Translations under genes and position numbers: made by a program | Assembly (NCBI RefSeq): GCF_000010525.1 | Contig: NC_009937.1 | Location: 1,307,501-1,371,500, forward strand | Direction: 5' to 3' | Length of the DNA: 64,000 nucleotides | From: Azorhizobium caulinodans ORS 571 | Lineage (GTDB): Bacteria > Pseudomonadota > Alphaproteobacteria > Rhizobiales > Xanthobacteraceae | The notes under the pieces: generated by a model | What the model was told of the DNA's origin: nothing | The model's database searches: none | What the model saw: only the letters and a program-made list of their open reading frames with translations | Shown here: piece after piece, positions 1 through 7,531 of the stretch | Layout of the letters: every line of letters starts with the position of its first letter | How positions within the stretch are numbered: the first letter of the stretch is position 1

Positions 1-253
1 TGTTCGGGTCGACCCGGCCCGGGCCGCGCGAGACGCTCAGCAGCGCATTCGGCTCGTCCGACCCATGGGTGAGGATGCCGCGCGGGCGGTGATACTTGAA
101 GGAGCGGCCGGCGAGCTTCACGCCATTGGCGAGCAGTGCGGAGGCGACGGTGTCGCCCGCATAGCCCTCGATCAGGGTGCCGTTGAAGGAGAAGGTGAGC
201 GGACGGGCGCGATCGATGCGGCCGCCGCGCGGCAGGCGGTGCGACTGGGGCAT
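1..253 (-). CDS. soxA: Sarcosine oxidase alpha subunit, N-terminal part
   Basis: This is the first 84 codons of the large subunit of heterotetrameric sarcosine oxidase, which oxidises sarcosine to glycine and passes the methyl group to tetrahydrofolate. The visible part carries the ferredoxin-like N-terminal fold typical of SoxA, with the stretches FNGTLIEGYAGDT and GRSFKYHRPRGI. The ATG overlaps the soxD stop in a TGATG junction, which fixes the start and implies translational coupling. The rest of the gene, and soxG if present, lie beyond the left edge. Identity is supported by the adjoining soxB and soxD. Confidence 0.93.
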   Translation of the reverse strand, partial: MPQSHRLPRGGRIDRARPLTFSFNGTLIEGYAGDTVASALLANGVKLAGRSFKYHRPRGILTHGSDEPNALLSVSRGPGRVDPN

Positions 254-561
254 CACTGGCCTCCCGCCGGTGTGGGCTGCGAGGGGGAAAGGTCCGGACG
301 GGGCTCGCCCATCTTGTAGGTGGCGATGAAACGGTCGCTCACCGTGTTGCGCAGAGCATTGAACCAGCGGCCGCAGCCATGGACGTGGCGCCAACGCTCC
401 GCATGCACGCCCTTGGGATTGGCGCGGGTGTAGAGATAGCTGGCCCAGTCCGCATCATCGAGCGCGGCGGGCGTTTCGGGCCGGGCGATATGGGCCTCGC
501 CGCCGCAGTGGAATTCGATTTCCGGGCGGGCGCCGCAATAGGGGCAGGTGACGAGCAGCAT
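253..561 (-). CDS. soxD: Sarcosine oxidase delta subunit
   Basis: A 102-residue small subunit of heterotetrameric sarcosine oxidase. It has the family's zinc-binding pattern: Cys6 and Cys9 in CPYCG, and His59/Cys63 in RHVHGCGRWF. The sequence ends with a variable Pro-rich tail. It lies 8 bp downstream of soxB and overlaps soxA by one base. The order soxB-soxD-soxA is the standard order of this operon in proteobacteria. Length matches the family (about 90-110 residues). Confidence 0.95.
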   Translation of the reverse strand: MLLVTCPYCGARPEIEFHCGGEAHIARPETPAALDDADWASYLYTRANPKGVHAERWRHVHGCGRWFNALRNTVSDRFIATYKMGEPRPDLSPSQPTPAGGQ

Positions 562-569
562 GGCGGGCC

Positions 570-1823
570 TCAGTGCGCCACCGCCGCCGCCGCCGCCTCG
601 TCGATGAGGCGGCCGGTGCGGAAGCGGTCCAGCGTGAAGGGCGCGTTGATGGGATGGGGTTCGTCGCGCGCGATGGTGTGGGCGAAGACATGGGCCGAGC
701 CGGGGCTCGCCTTGAAGCCGCCGGTGCCCCAGCCGCAGTTCACATAGAGGCCCTGCACCGGCGTCTTGCCGATGATGGGCGAGCGGTCCGGCGTCACGTC
801 CACGATGCCGCCCCAGGAGCGCATCATCTTCATGCGCGTGAACTGTGGGAAGAGTTCGCAGATGGCATCCAGCGTGTGGGTGGTGATGTGCAGGCCACCC
901 TGCTGGCTGTAGGACACATACTGGTCCGTGCCGGCGCCGATGACGAGTTCGCCCTTGTCCGACTGCGAGATGTAGGCGTGCACCGCATTGGACATGAGCA
1001 CGCAGGGGAAGCAGGGCTTCACCGGCTCGGAGACGAGGGCCTGAAGGGGGAAGCTCTCCAGCGGCATGCGCACGTCCGCCATGGCCATCACCATGGAGGT
1101 GTGGCCGGCAGCGGAGACGCCGATCTTCTTCGTCTTGATGCTGCCGCGCGTCGTATCGACCCCCGTCACCGCCCCGTCCGGGCCGCGATGGATGGCGGTG
1201 ACCTCGCAATTCTCGATGATGTCCACGCCCCGCGCATCGGCGCCGCGGGCATAGCCCCACACCACGGCGTCATGGCGGGCGGTGCCGCCGCGCCGCTGGA
1301 GGGCGGCGCCCATCACCGGATAGCGGATGTCGGGCGAGATGTTGAGCGGCGGGCAGAATGCCTTGGCCTCGCGCGGGGTCAGCCACTCATTGTCGATGCC
1401 GTTGAGGCGGTTGGCATAGACGTGCCGCTTGAAGCTCTGCACGTCGTGCACATTGTGCGCGAGCATAAGCACGCCGCGCTGGGAGAACATGACGTTGTAG
1501 TTGAGCTCCTCGGAGAGCCCTTCCCACAGCTTCACCGCATGCTCATAGAGCGCGGCGCTTTCGTCATAGAGATAGTTGGAGCGGATGATGGTGGTGTTGC
1601 GGCCCGAATTGCCGCCACCGATCCATCCCTTCTCCAGCACGGCGATATTGGTGAGGCCGTGCTCCTTGGCCAGATAATAGGCCGCGCCGAGGCCGTGCGC
1701 GCCGCCACCGATGATGATGGCGTCATAGGCGGCCTTGGGCGTGGCCTTGCGCCACTGGCGCGGCCAGCCCTGATGGGCGTTCAAGGCCTCCGAGAGGAGG
1801 GAGCCGAGTGAAAAGCGCCGCAT
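570..1823 (-). CDS. soxB: Sarcosine oxidase beta subunit
   Basis: A 417-residue flavoprotein subunit that carries the sarcosine-oxidising active site. The FAD-binding dinucleotide fold is at residues 34-60 (DAIIIGGGAHGLG). The C-terminal motif GLYVNCGWGTGGFKASPG is typical of the DAO-family SoxB subunit. I chose the ATG that gives MRRFSLGSLLSEA, because this N-terminus is characteristic of bacterial SoxB; in-frame upstream codons would add about 83 residues of unrelated sequence. It is the first gene of the leftward soxBDA operon and is divergent from gbcA, so one control region can serve both halves of the betaine pathway. Confidence 0.96.
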   Translation of the reverse strand: MRRFSLGSLLSEALNAHQGWPRQWRKATPKAAYDAIIIGGGAHGLGAAYYLAKEHGLTNIAVLEKGWIGGGNSGRNTTIIRSNYLYDESAALYEHAVKLWEGLSEELNYNVMFSQRGVLMLAHNVHDVQSFKRHVYANRLNGIDNEWLTPREAKAFCPPLNISPDIRYPVMGAALQRRGGTARHDAVVWGYARGADARGVDIIENCEVTAIHRGPDGAVTGVDTTRGSIKTKKIGVSAAGHTSMVMAMADVRMPLESFPLQALVSEPVKPCFPCVLMSNAVHAYISQSDKGELVIGAGTDQYVSYSQQGGLHITTHTLDAICELFPQFTRMKMMRSWGGIVDVTPDRSPIIGKTPVQGLYVNCGWGTGGFKASPGSAHVFAHTIARDEPHPINAPFTLDRFRTGRLIDEAAAAAVAH

Positions 1824-2048
1824 GGGCCTGATGTTCCCCTGTTCTCGGCGCAGGATGCTCCAGCCGCGGGCAGCCATCTCGTGTCTTTGCGACTTCGCTC
1901 TGGAACAAATCCGACATCTGTCGGCGGTGCTGACGGTTGTCGGTATCAGGATAAAAATTGTCGCTTTTGGAAAAGCGCGACATTCTGTCCGCGTTGAACA
2001 ATTCCAGACGACGCGAGGCGGCGCGGCGAGCCGCCGGGGGAGAGCGAC
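1824..2048. promoter_or_regulatory. Divergent soxB/gbcA control region with three dyads
   Basis: This 225-bp gap separates the leftward sox operon from the rightward gbc-dgc operon. It holds three inverted repeats: CCGACATCTGTCGG (1911-1924), CGCTTTTGGAAAAGCG (1962-1977) and the imperfect CGCGACATTCTGTCCGCG (1976-1993). The first and third share a GACA-N2/3-TGTC core, as expected for two sites of one regulator. GbdR, encoded downstream, is the obvious candidate, but I cannot match these to a published GbdR consensus from memory. A Shine-Dalgarno run GGGGGAGAG precedes gbcA. Confidence 0.5.
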
Positions 2049-3308
2049 ATGCTGGACAAGACGGACACGCATCTCGAGGCGCTTCTACGCCGCCGCAAGC
2101 CGGGCTACAGCCTGGAGGCGCCCTTCTACACCGACCCCGACATCTTCGCTTCCGACCTCGACCTCATCTTCGGCCGCCACTGGATCTATGTGGGCGTCGA
2201 GCCCGATGTCGCCGAGCCGGGCGATGCCATGGTGATCGACATCGGCAAGACCTCCGTCATCATCACCCGCAATGACGACAATGAGGTGCGCGCCTTCCAC
2301 AATGTCTGCCGCCATCGCGGCGCGCGGGTGCTCCAGGATTACAAGACCAGCGTCGGCAATCTCGTCTGCCGCTATCACGCCTGGACCTATGATCTCGACG
2401 GCAAGCTGCTGTTTGCCGAGCATATGGGCAAGGACTTCGACGCCGGATGCCACGGCCTGAAGCCGGTGCATATCCGCTCGCTGGAGGGTCTGCTCTTTAT
2501 CTGCCTCTCCGACGATCCGCCGGCGGATTTCGACGACATGGCCGCCCGCATGGCGCCCTATCTCGCGCCGCATGATCTGAAGAATGCCAAGGTCGCTTTC
2601 GAGAGCGAGCTGATCGAGCCCGGCAACTGGAAGCTCGTGATGGAGAACAATCGCGAGTGCTACCACTGTGCGGGCAACCATCCCGAACTCACCGTCCCGC
2701 TCTTCGCCTATGGCTTCGGCTTTGCGCCGGAGGAACTGGACGACATGGGCCGCCTTGAGGCGCAGCGTTATGCGGACCTCGTCAAGGCGAGCCATGGCGA
2801 ATGGGAAAGCTGCGGCTTCCCCTCGCAGATGATCGAGCATCTGGACGACATGGTGACGGGCTTCCGTACCGAGCGCCTGCCGCTCGATGGGGCCGGCGAG
2901 AGCCACACCGGCGACACCAGGGCCGCCTGCAGGAAGCTGCTCGGCGCCATCAACGATCCCCGGCACGGGGCGCTGCATTTCTGGACCCAGCCCAACAGCT
3001 GGCACCATTTCATGAGCGACCATGTGGTGACGTTCTCGGCCATCCCGCTCGATGCCGAGCGCACGCTGGTGCGCACCAAGTGGCTGGTGCACAAGGATGC
3101 CGTGGAGGGCGTCGATTACGACATCGCCAACCTCACCGCCGTCTGGCAGGCGACCAACGTGCAGGATGCCGAACTCGTCGGCCTCTGCCAGGAGGGCGCG
3201 CGCAGCCCGGCCTATGAGCCCGGCCCCTATTCTCCGCACACCGAGATGCTCGTGGAGAAGTTCTGCAACTGGTATGTGGGCCGAATGCGCGCCCAGGGTG
3301 CCCGCTGA
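2049..3308 (+). CDS. gbcA: Glycine betaine monooxygenase, Rieske oxygenase subunit
   Basis: A 419-residue Rieske non-haem iron oxygenase that demethylates glycine betaine to dimethylglycine, releasing formaldehyde. The Rieske cluster ligands are Cys87-x-His89 and Cys107-x2-His110 (CRHRG, CRYHAW). The mononuclear iron histidines are His206 and His211 in NRECYHCAGNHPEL. Length fits GbcA (about 430). A stachydrine demethylase or another quaternary-amine oxygenase has the same fold, but the downstream reductase, GbdR and DgcAB make glycine betaine the best substrate. First gene of a seven-gene operon. Confidence 0.9.
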   Translation: MLDKTDTHLEALLRRRKPGYSLEAPFYTDPDIFASDLDLIFGRHWIYVGVEPDVAEPGDAMVIDIGKTSVIITRNDDNEVRAFHNVCRHRGARVLQDYKTSVGNLVCRYHAWTYDLDGKLLFAEHMGKDFDAGCHGLKPVHIRSLEGLLFICLSDDPPADFDDMAARMAPYLAPHDLKNAKVAFESELIEPGNWKLVMENNRECYHCAGNHPELTVPLFAYGFGFAPEELDDMGRLEAQRYADLVKASHGEWESCGFPSQMIEHLDDMVTGFRTERLPLDGAGESHTGDTRAACRKLLGAINDPRHGALHFWTQPNSWHHFMSDHVVTFSAIPLDAERTLVRTKWLVHKDAVEGVDYDIANLTAVWQATNVQDAELVGLCQEGARSPAYEPGPYSPHTEMLVEKFCNWYVGRMRAQGAR

Positions 3309-3312
3309 CGCC

Positions 3313-4437
3313 ATGGACGCGCGCACCATCCGCCCGGACCCTCGCCTCGCATCCCCCGCCGAGGTGCCGCCCACCTGGGATCCGGAGCGTGACGACGTCC
3401 TCGTTGTGCGTCAGGTGCGGCAGGAAACGGCCGACGTAAAGACCTTCGTCCTCGCGCCCGCCACGCCGGCCCGGTTCCGCTATCTGCCGGGCCAGTTCAT
3501 CACGCTCGATCTCGACATCGACGGGGTGCGGCTCAACCGCTGCTACACGCTCTCCTCCAGCCCCACGCGGCCGGACACTGTGGCCATCACCGTCAAGCGC
3601 GTGCCCGGCGGCCCGGTTTCGAACTTCCTCCACGATCACCTCCGGGAGGGGAGTGTGCTGCGCGCGGTGGGCCCCATGGGGGATTTCACCTGCGCGCAGC
3701 ACGAGGCGCCCAAATATCTCTTCCTCTCTGGCGGCAGCGGCATCACGCCGGTCATGTCCATGGCCCGTGCCCATGCGGACCTTGCCACCGGCGCGGACAT
3801 CGCCTTCCTGCACAGCGCCCGCACGCCCGCCGACATCATCTTCCGCGCCGAGCTGGAGCTGATGGCGCGGACCACACCCACGTTCCGCTTCGCCGCCATC
3901 TGCGAGGCGGATGCGCCGTTTGAGCCCTGGCACGGGCTGCGCGGGCGCCTCTCGCTCGCCCATCTGGAAGCCGCGGTGCCGGATTTCCGGGCCCGCGAGG
4001 TTTTCGTCTGCGGGCCCGCACCTTACATGGCTGCGGTGCGCGAAATGCTGCGCGCGGCTGGCTTCGACATGGCCCGCCACCATGAGGAAAGCTTCGATTT
4101 CGCGACGCTCGCGACCGCCGAACCGGAGGTCGCCGCCGAGGTGATCGCCGCAGAGGGGGAGACCTCCGCCGCGCGTGTGCATCGCGTGGAGTTCCGCAAG
4201 TCCGGCCGGGTCATCGAGTGCCCGGAAGACATGAACGTACTGGAGGCCGCCCGCCGGGCGGGCATGCGCCTGCCGTCCTCCTGCACTAAGGGCCTGTGCG
4301 GCACCTGCAAGTGCAAGCTGGCCGAGGGCACGGTGGAGATGAAGCACGGCGGCGGCATCCGCCAGCGGGAGATCGATGCGGGCATGGTGCTGATCTGCTG
4401 TGCCCGTCCCACCAGCGATCTCGTGATCGAGCGCTGA
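3313..4437 (+). CDS. gbcB: Glycine betaine monooxygenase, reductase subunit
   Basis: A 374-residue electron-transfer partner of GbcA. Residues about 25-270 form a ferredoxin-NADP reductase module with the flavin motif RCYTLSSSP (76-84) and the nucleotide loop FLSGGSGITPVMS. The C-terminal ~85 residues are a plant-type 2Fe-2S ferredoxin with CTKGLCGTCKCK and a fourth cysteine in LICCARP. It starts 4 bp after the gbcA stop. The ATG giving MDARTIRPDP is the one that fits this spacing; a longer upstream frame overlaps gbcA and is not credible. Confidence 0.93.
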   Translation: MDARTIRPDPRLASPAEVPPTWDPERDDVLVVRQVRQETADVKTFVLAPATPARFRYLPGQFITLDLDIDGVRLNRCYTLSSSPTRPDTVAITVKRVPGGPVSNFLHDHLREGSVLRAVGPMGDFTCAQHEAPKYLFLSGGSGITPVMSMARAHADLATGADIAFLHSARTPADIIFRAELELMARTTPTFRFAAICEADAPFEPWHGLRGRLSLAHLEAAVPDFRAREVFVCGPAPYMAAVREMLRAAGFDMARHHEESFDFATLATAEPEVAAEVIAAEGETSAARVHRVEFRKSGRVIECPEDMNVLEAARRAGMRLPSSCTKGLCGTCKCKLAEGTVEMKHGGGIRQREIDAGMVLICCARPTSDLVIER

Positions 4438-4441
4438 CGCC

Positions 4442-5452
4442 ATGGCCCGCCCCCCGACCCCCCACCTTGCCGCCGTGTCCGCGCCCGGCACTTCACCCCT
4501 CGGCGGGGAGATGGCGCAGGTGCGGCGCATCGGCTTCCTCACCTTGCCCAATTATTCCATGATCGCGCTCGCCAATGCGCTCGAAGCCTGCCGCATGGCC
4601 AACTATGTGAGCGGGCGCGACATCTATGGCTGGGAGGTGGTGACGCTGGACGGCGCCCCCGTGCCCGCCAGCAACGGTCTCTCGCTGAGCCCCACCCGCC
4701 GCCTCGCTGATGCGGGCGACCTTGACCTCCTGATGGTGTGCGGCGGCATCGACGTGCGCCATGCGGTGGGCCGCGCGACCCGCGAGGCCCTGCGCCGGGC
4801 CGCCCGCAAGGGCATGGCGCTGGGGGCGCTGTGCACCGGTACCTTCGCGCTGGCGGAAGCGGGTCTGCTGAACGGCTATCGTTGTGCCATCCACTGGGAG
4901 AACCTCGCTGCCATTCGCGAGGAATTTCCCGACGTCGCCTTTCAGGAAGACGCCTTCGTCATCGACCGCGACCGGCTGACCTGCACCGGCGGCGTCGCGC
5001 CGCTCGACATGATGCTGGTGCTGATCGCCGCCGCGCTCGGCGCCCGCACGGCCGGGGCAGTGGCGGACCAGTTCATCGTCCGTCGGCCGGGCGCAACGGA
5101 ACGGCAGAAGGCGCTGGTGGCGCCGGACGTCGCGGCGCGCATTCCGGTGCTGGCGAAGGCGGTGGAGGTGATGGCGCGCCATCTTGAGCGCCCGCTCTCC
5201 ACGGGGGAGGTGGCCGCCGCCGCAAACCTCTCCCAGCGCCAGCTGGAGCGTCTGTTCCAGCGGCATCTCTCCGCCTCGCCCGCCGCCTTCTATCTGGACC
5301 TGCGCCTTGCCCGCGCCCGCGAGCTGCTGCGCCTTTCGCCCTTGCCGGTGACGGACGTGGCGCTCGCCTGCGGCTTCCAGTCCGCCGCGCATTTCTCCGT
5401 CGCCTACGGGCGGCGCTTTGGCCATCCGCCCCGCGCGGAGCGCGCCGCCTGA
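4442..5452 (+). CDS. gbdR: AraC-family regulator of glycine betaine catabolism
   Basis: A 336-residue regulator with an N-terminal DJ-1/PfpI (glutamine-amidotransferase-like) sensor domain, about residues 24-190, including GALCTGTFALAEAGLL. The C-terminal AraC helix-turn-helix domain spans about 235-330, with NLSQRQLERLFQRH and VALACGFQSAAHFSVAYGRR. This is the architecture of GbdR, which in Pseudomonas activates gbc, dgc and sox genes in response to glycine betaine and dimethylglycine. It sits inside the operon, 4 bp after gbcB, so it may be autoactivated. Residue 24 is an alternative ATG start (MAQVRRIGF). Confidence 0.85.
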   Translation: MARPPTPHLAAVSAPGTSPLGGEMAQVRRIGFLTLPNYSMIALANALEACRMANYVSGRDIYGWEVVTLDGAPVPASNGLSLSPTRRLADAGDLDLLMVCGGIDVRHAVGRATREALRRAARKGMALGALCTGTFALAEAGLLNGYRCAIHWENLAAIREEFPDVAFQEDAFVIDRDRLTCTGGVAPLDMMLVLIAAALGARTAGAVADQFIVRRPGATERQKALVAPDVAARIPVLAKAVEVMARHLERPLSTGEVAAAANLSQRQLERLFQRHLSASPAAFYLDLRLARARELLRLSPLPVTDVALACGFQSAAHFSVAYGRRFGHPPRAERAA

Positions 5453-5488
5453 CATTGCCCGACCCGCTTGCGCGATTGGAGCCGCCCG

Positions 5489-7528
5489 ATGATCGCCAAT
5501 GCCGACGCCTTGCTGAAGCCGCTGACCCTGAAGGGCCTCACCATCCGCAACCGGGTGATGAGCACGAGCCATGCCCCCGGCTATGGCAAGGACGGCAAGC
5601 CGCAGGAGCGCTACCAGCTCTATCACGAGGAGAAGGCCAAGGGCGGCATCGGCCTTACCATGTTCGGCGGCTCCTCCTCCGTCGCGCTCGACAGTCCGGC
5701 GGCGCCATGGAACCAGGTGTCGGTGGCGGATGACAGTGTCATCCCCTTCTTCCGGTCCTTTTCGGAGCGCGTGCACCGGCATGGCGCCAAGCTGATGATC
5801 CAGCTCACCCACATGGGCCGGCGCACCAAGTGGGACACGGAGAACTGGTTCCCCACCGTCTCCGCTTCGCCGAGGCGCGAGCCCGCCTCCCGCACCATTC
5901 CCAAGGAACTGGAGCCGGAGGAAATCGCCCGCATCATCCAGGATTTCGCCGCCGCCGCCCGCCGCTGCCGCGAGGGGGGACTCGACGGCTGCGAGGTCTC
6001 GGCCGCCCATGGCCATCTCATCGACCAGTTCTGGTCGCCGGCCGTGAACCATCGCACCGATGGCTATGGCGGGAGCCTGGCCAACCGCATGCGTTTCGGC
6101 CGCGAGGTGCTGGAGGCCATGCGCACCGCGGTGGGCCATGACTATGTGATCGGCATCCGCATGTCCGGCGACGAGATGATGGCCGATGGCCTCTCCCATG
6201 AGGAGTGCGTGGAGATCGCCGCCACCTACGCCCGCGACGGGCTGGTGGACTTCATCAATGTGCTGGGCGGGCAGGCGCGGGACGACATGGCCCACGCCAT
6301 CTCCCTGCCAAACATGTCCTTCCCCGTCGCGCCCTTCCTGCATCTGCCCAGCGCCATCAAGCGCGAGGTGGAGGTGCCGGTGTTCCACGCCCAGCGCGTC
6401 ACCGATCTCGCCACCGCCGCCCGCGCGGTGGCGCAGGGGCATGTGGACATGGTGGCCATGACCCGCGCCCATATCGCCGACCCGCATCTCGTGAAGAAGC
6501 TCACCGAGGGGCGGGAGGACGACATCCGCCAGTGTGTCGGCGCCGGCTATTGCATCGACCGCATCTATGTGGGCGGCGATGCCCTGTGCATCCAGAACGC
6601 CGCCACAGGGCGCGAAGCCACCATGCCCCATGTCATCCCGAAGGCGGACGTGCGTCGCCGCGTGGTGGTGGTCGGCGCCGGCCCCGGCGGTCTGGAGGCC
6701 GCCCGCGTGTGCGCGGAGCGGGGCCATTCCGTGGTGCTGTTCGAGAAGAACGCGCTCGCCGGCGGCCAGATCAACCTCGCCGCCAGGGCGGGCTGGCGGG
6801 AGGCGCTCTCGGGCATTCCGCGCTGGCTCGCGGGACAGGTCGGCAAGCTTGGCGTGGACCTGCGCCTCGGCACCGAGGCCAGCGCGGAGGCCATTCTGGC
6901 CGAGCGGCCGGACGTGGTGATCATCGCCACCGGCGGTGCGCCGAGCCACGGCCACGCCAAGGGTGCCGAGCGGGCGCTCACCACGGCGGATGTCCTGGCA
7001 GGCCGTGTGGAGCTTTCCGGCTCCGTGCTGCTGTTCGACGAGATGGGCCAGCACAATGCCGCCTCCACCGCCGAGCAGATGGCCAAGCGCGGCTGCCTTG
7101 TGGAATTCGTCACCGCCGATCGCTATGCGGCGCAGGAGGTGGGCACCACCAACCAGCCCATCCACTATCGCGAGCTCTACAAGCTCGGGGTGATCTTCTC
7201 CCCCAATCTCGATCTCATCGAGATCTATCCCGAGGGCAACCGTCTGGTGGCCGCCCTGCGTAACACCTTTACCGATCAGGAGGAGGAGCGCGTGGTGGAC
7301 CATGTGGTGGTGGACTATGGCACGCTGCCCGTGGACGGCGTCTATCATGCGCTCAAAGCCCGCGCGGTGAATGCGGGGCAGATCGACCAGGGCGCCGTCG
7401 TGCGCGGCGAGCCGCAGCCCTTCGATCTCTCGCACGGCTTCGCGCTCTACCGGGTGGGGGATGCGCTGGCCGGGCGCAACATCCACGCCGCGCTCTATGA
7501 TGCCCTGCGCCTGTGCAAGGACATCTGA
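5489..7528 (+). CDS. dgcA: Dimethylglycine catabolism protein A (OYE-like flavoprotein)
   Basis: A 679-residue enzyme of the trimethylamine-dehydrogenase / dienoyl-CoA reductase class, assigned to dimethylglycine oxidation to sarcosine by context. The N-terminal old-yellow-enzyme barrel spans about 1-350, with SAAHGHLIDQFWSP. The C-terminal half is a pyridine-nucleotide/FAD module beginning at RRVVVVGAGPGGLEAAR. Between them lies QCVGAGYC...DALC, where one cysteine of the usual four-Cys 4Fe-4S pattern is replaced by Ala. GGAG precedes the chosen ATG by 7 bp. It is followed 3 bp later by dgcB. Confidence 0.87.
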   Translation: MIANADALLKPLTLKGLTIRNRVMSTSHAPGYGKDGKPQERYQLYHEEKAKGGIGLTMFGGSSSVALDSPAAPWNQVSVADDSVIPFFRSFSERVHRHGAKLMIQLTHMGRRTKWDTENWFPTVSASPRREPASRTIPKELEPEEIARIIQDFAAAARRCREGGLDGCEVSAAHGHLIDQFWSPAVNHRTDGYGGSLANRMRFGREVLEAMRTAVGHDYVIGIRMSGDEMMADGLSHEECVEIAATYARDGLVDFINVLGGQARDDMAHAISLPNMSFPVAPFLHLPSAIKREVEVPVFHAQRVTDLATAARAVAQGHVDMVAMTRAHIADPHLVKKLTEGREDDIRQCVGAGYCIDRIYVGGDALCIQNAATGREATMPHVIPKADVRRRVVVVGAGPGGLEAARVCAERGHSVVLFEKNALAGGQINLAARAGWREALSGIPRWLAGQVGKLGVDLRLGTEASAEAILAERPDVVIIATGGAPSHGHAKGAERALTTADVLAGRVELSGSVLLFDEMGQHNAASTAEQMAKRGCLVEFVTADRYAAQEVGTTNQPIHYRELYKLGVIFSPNLDLIEIYPEGNRLVAALRNTFTDQEEERVVDHVVVDYGTLPVDGVYHALKARAVNAGQIDQGAVVRGEPQPFDLSHGFALYRVGDALAGRNIHAALYDALRLCKDI

Positions 7529-7531
7529 GCC

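Noticed and set aside
1824-2048. Glycine riboswitch ahead of soxB or gbcA
   Set aside because: I could not find the paired aptamer cores by eye; a covariance-model search would be needed to revisit this.
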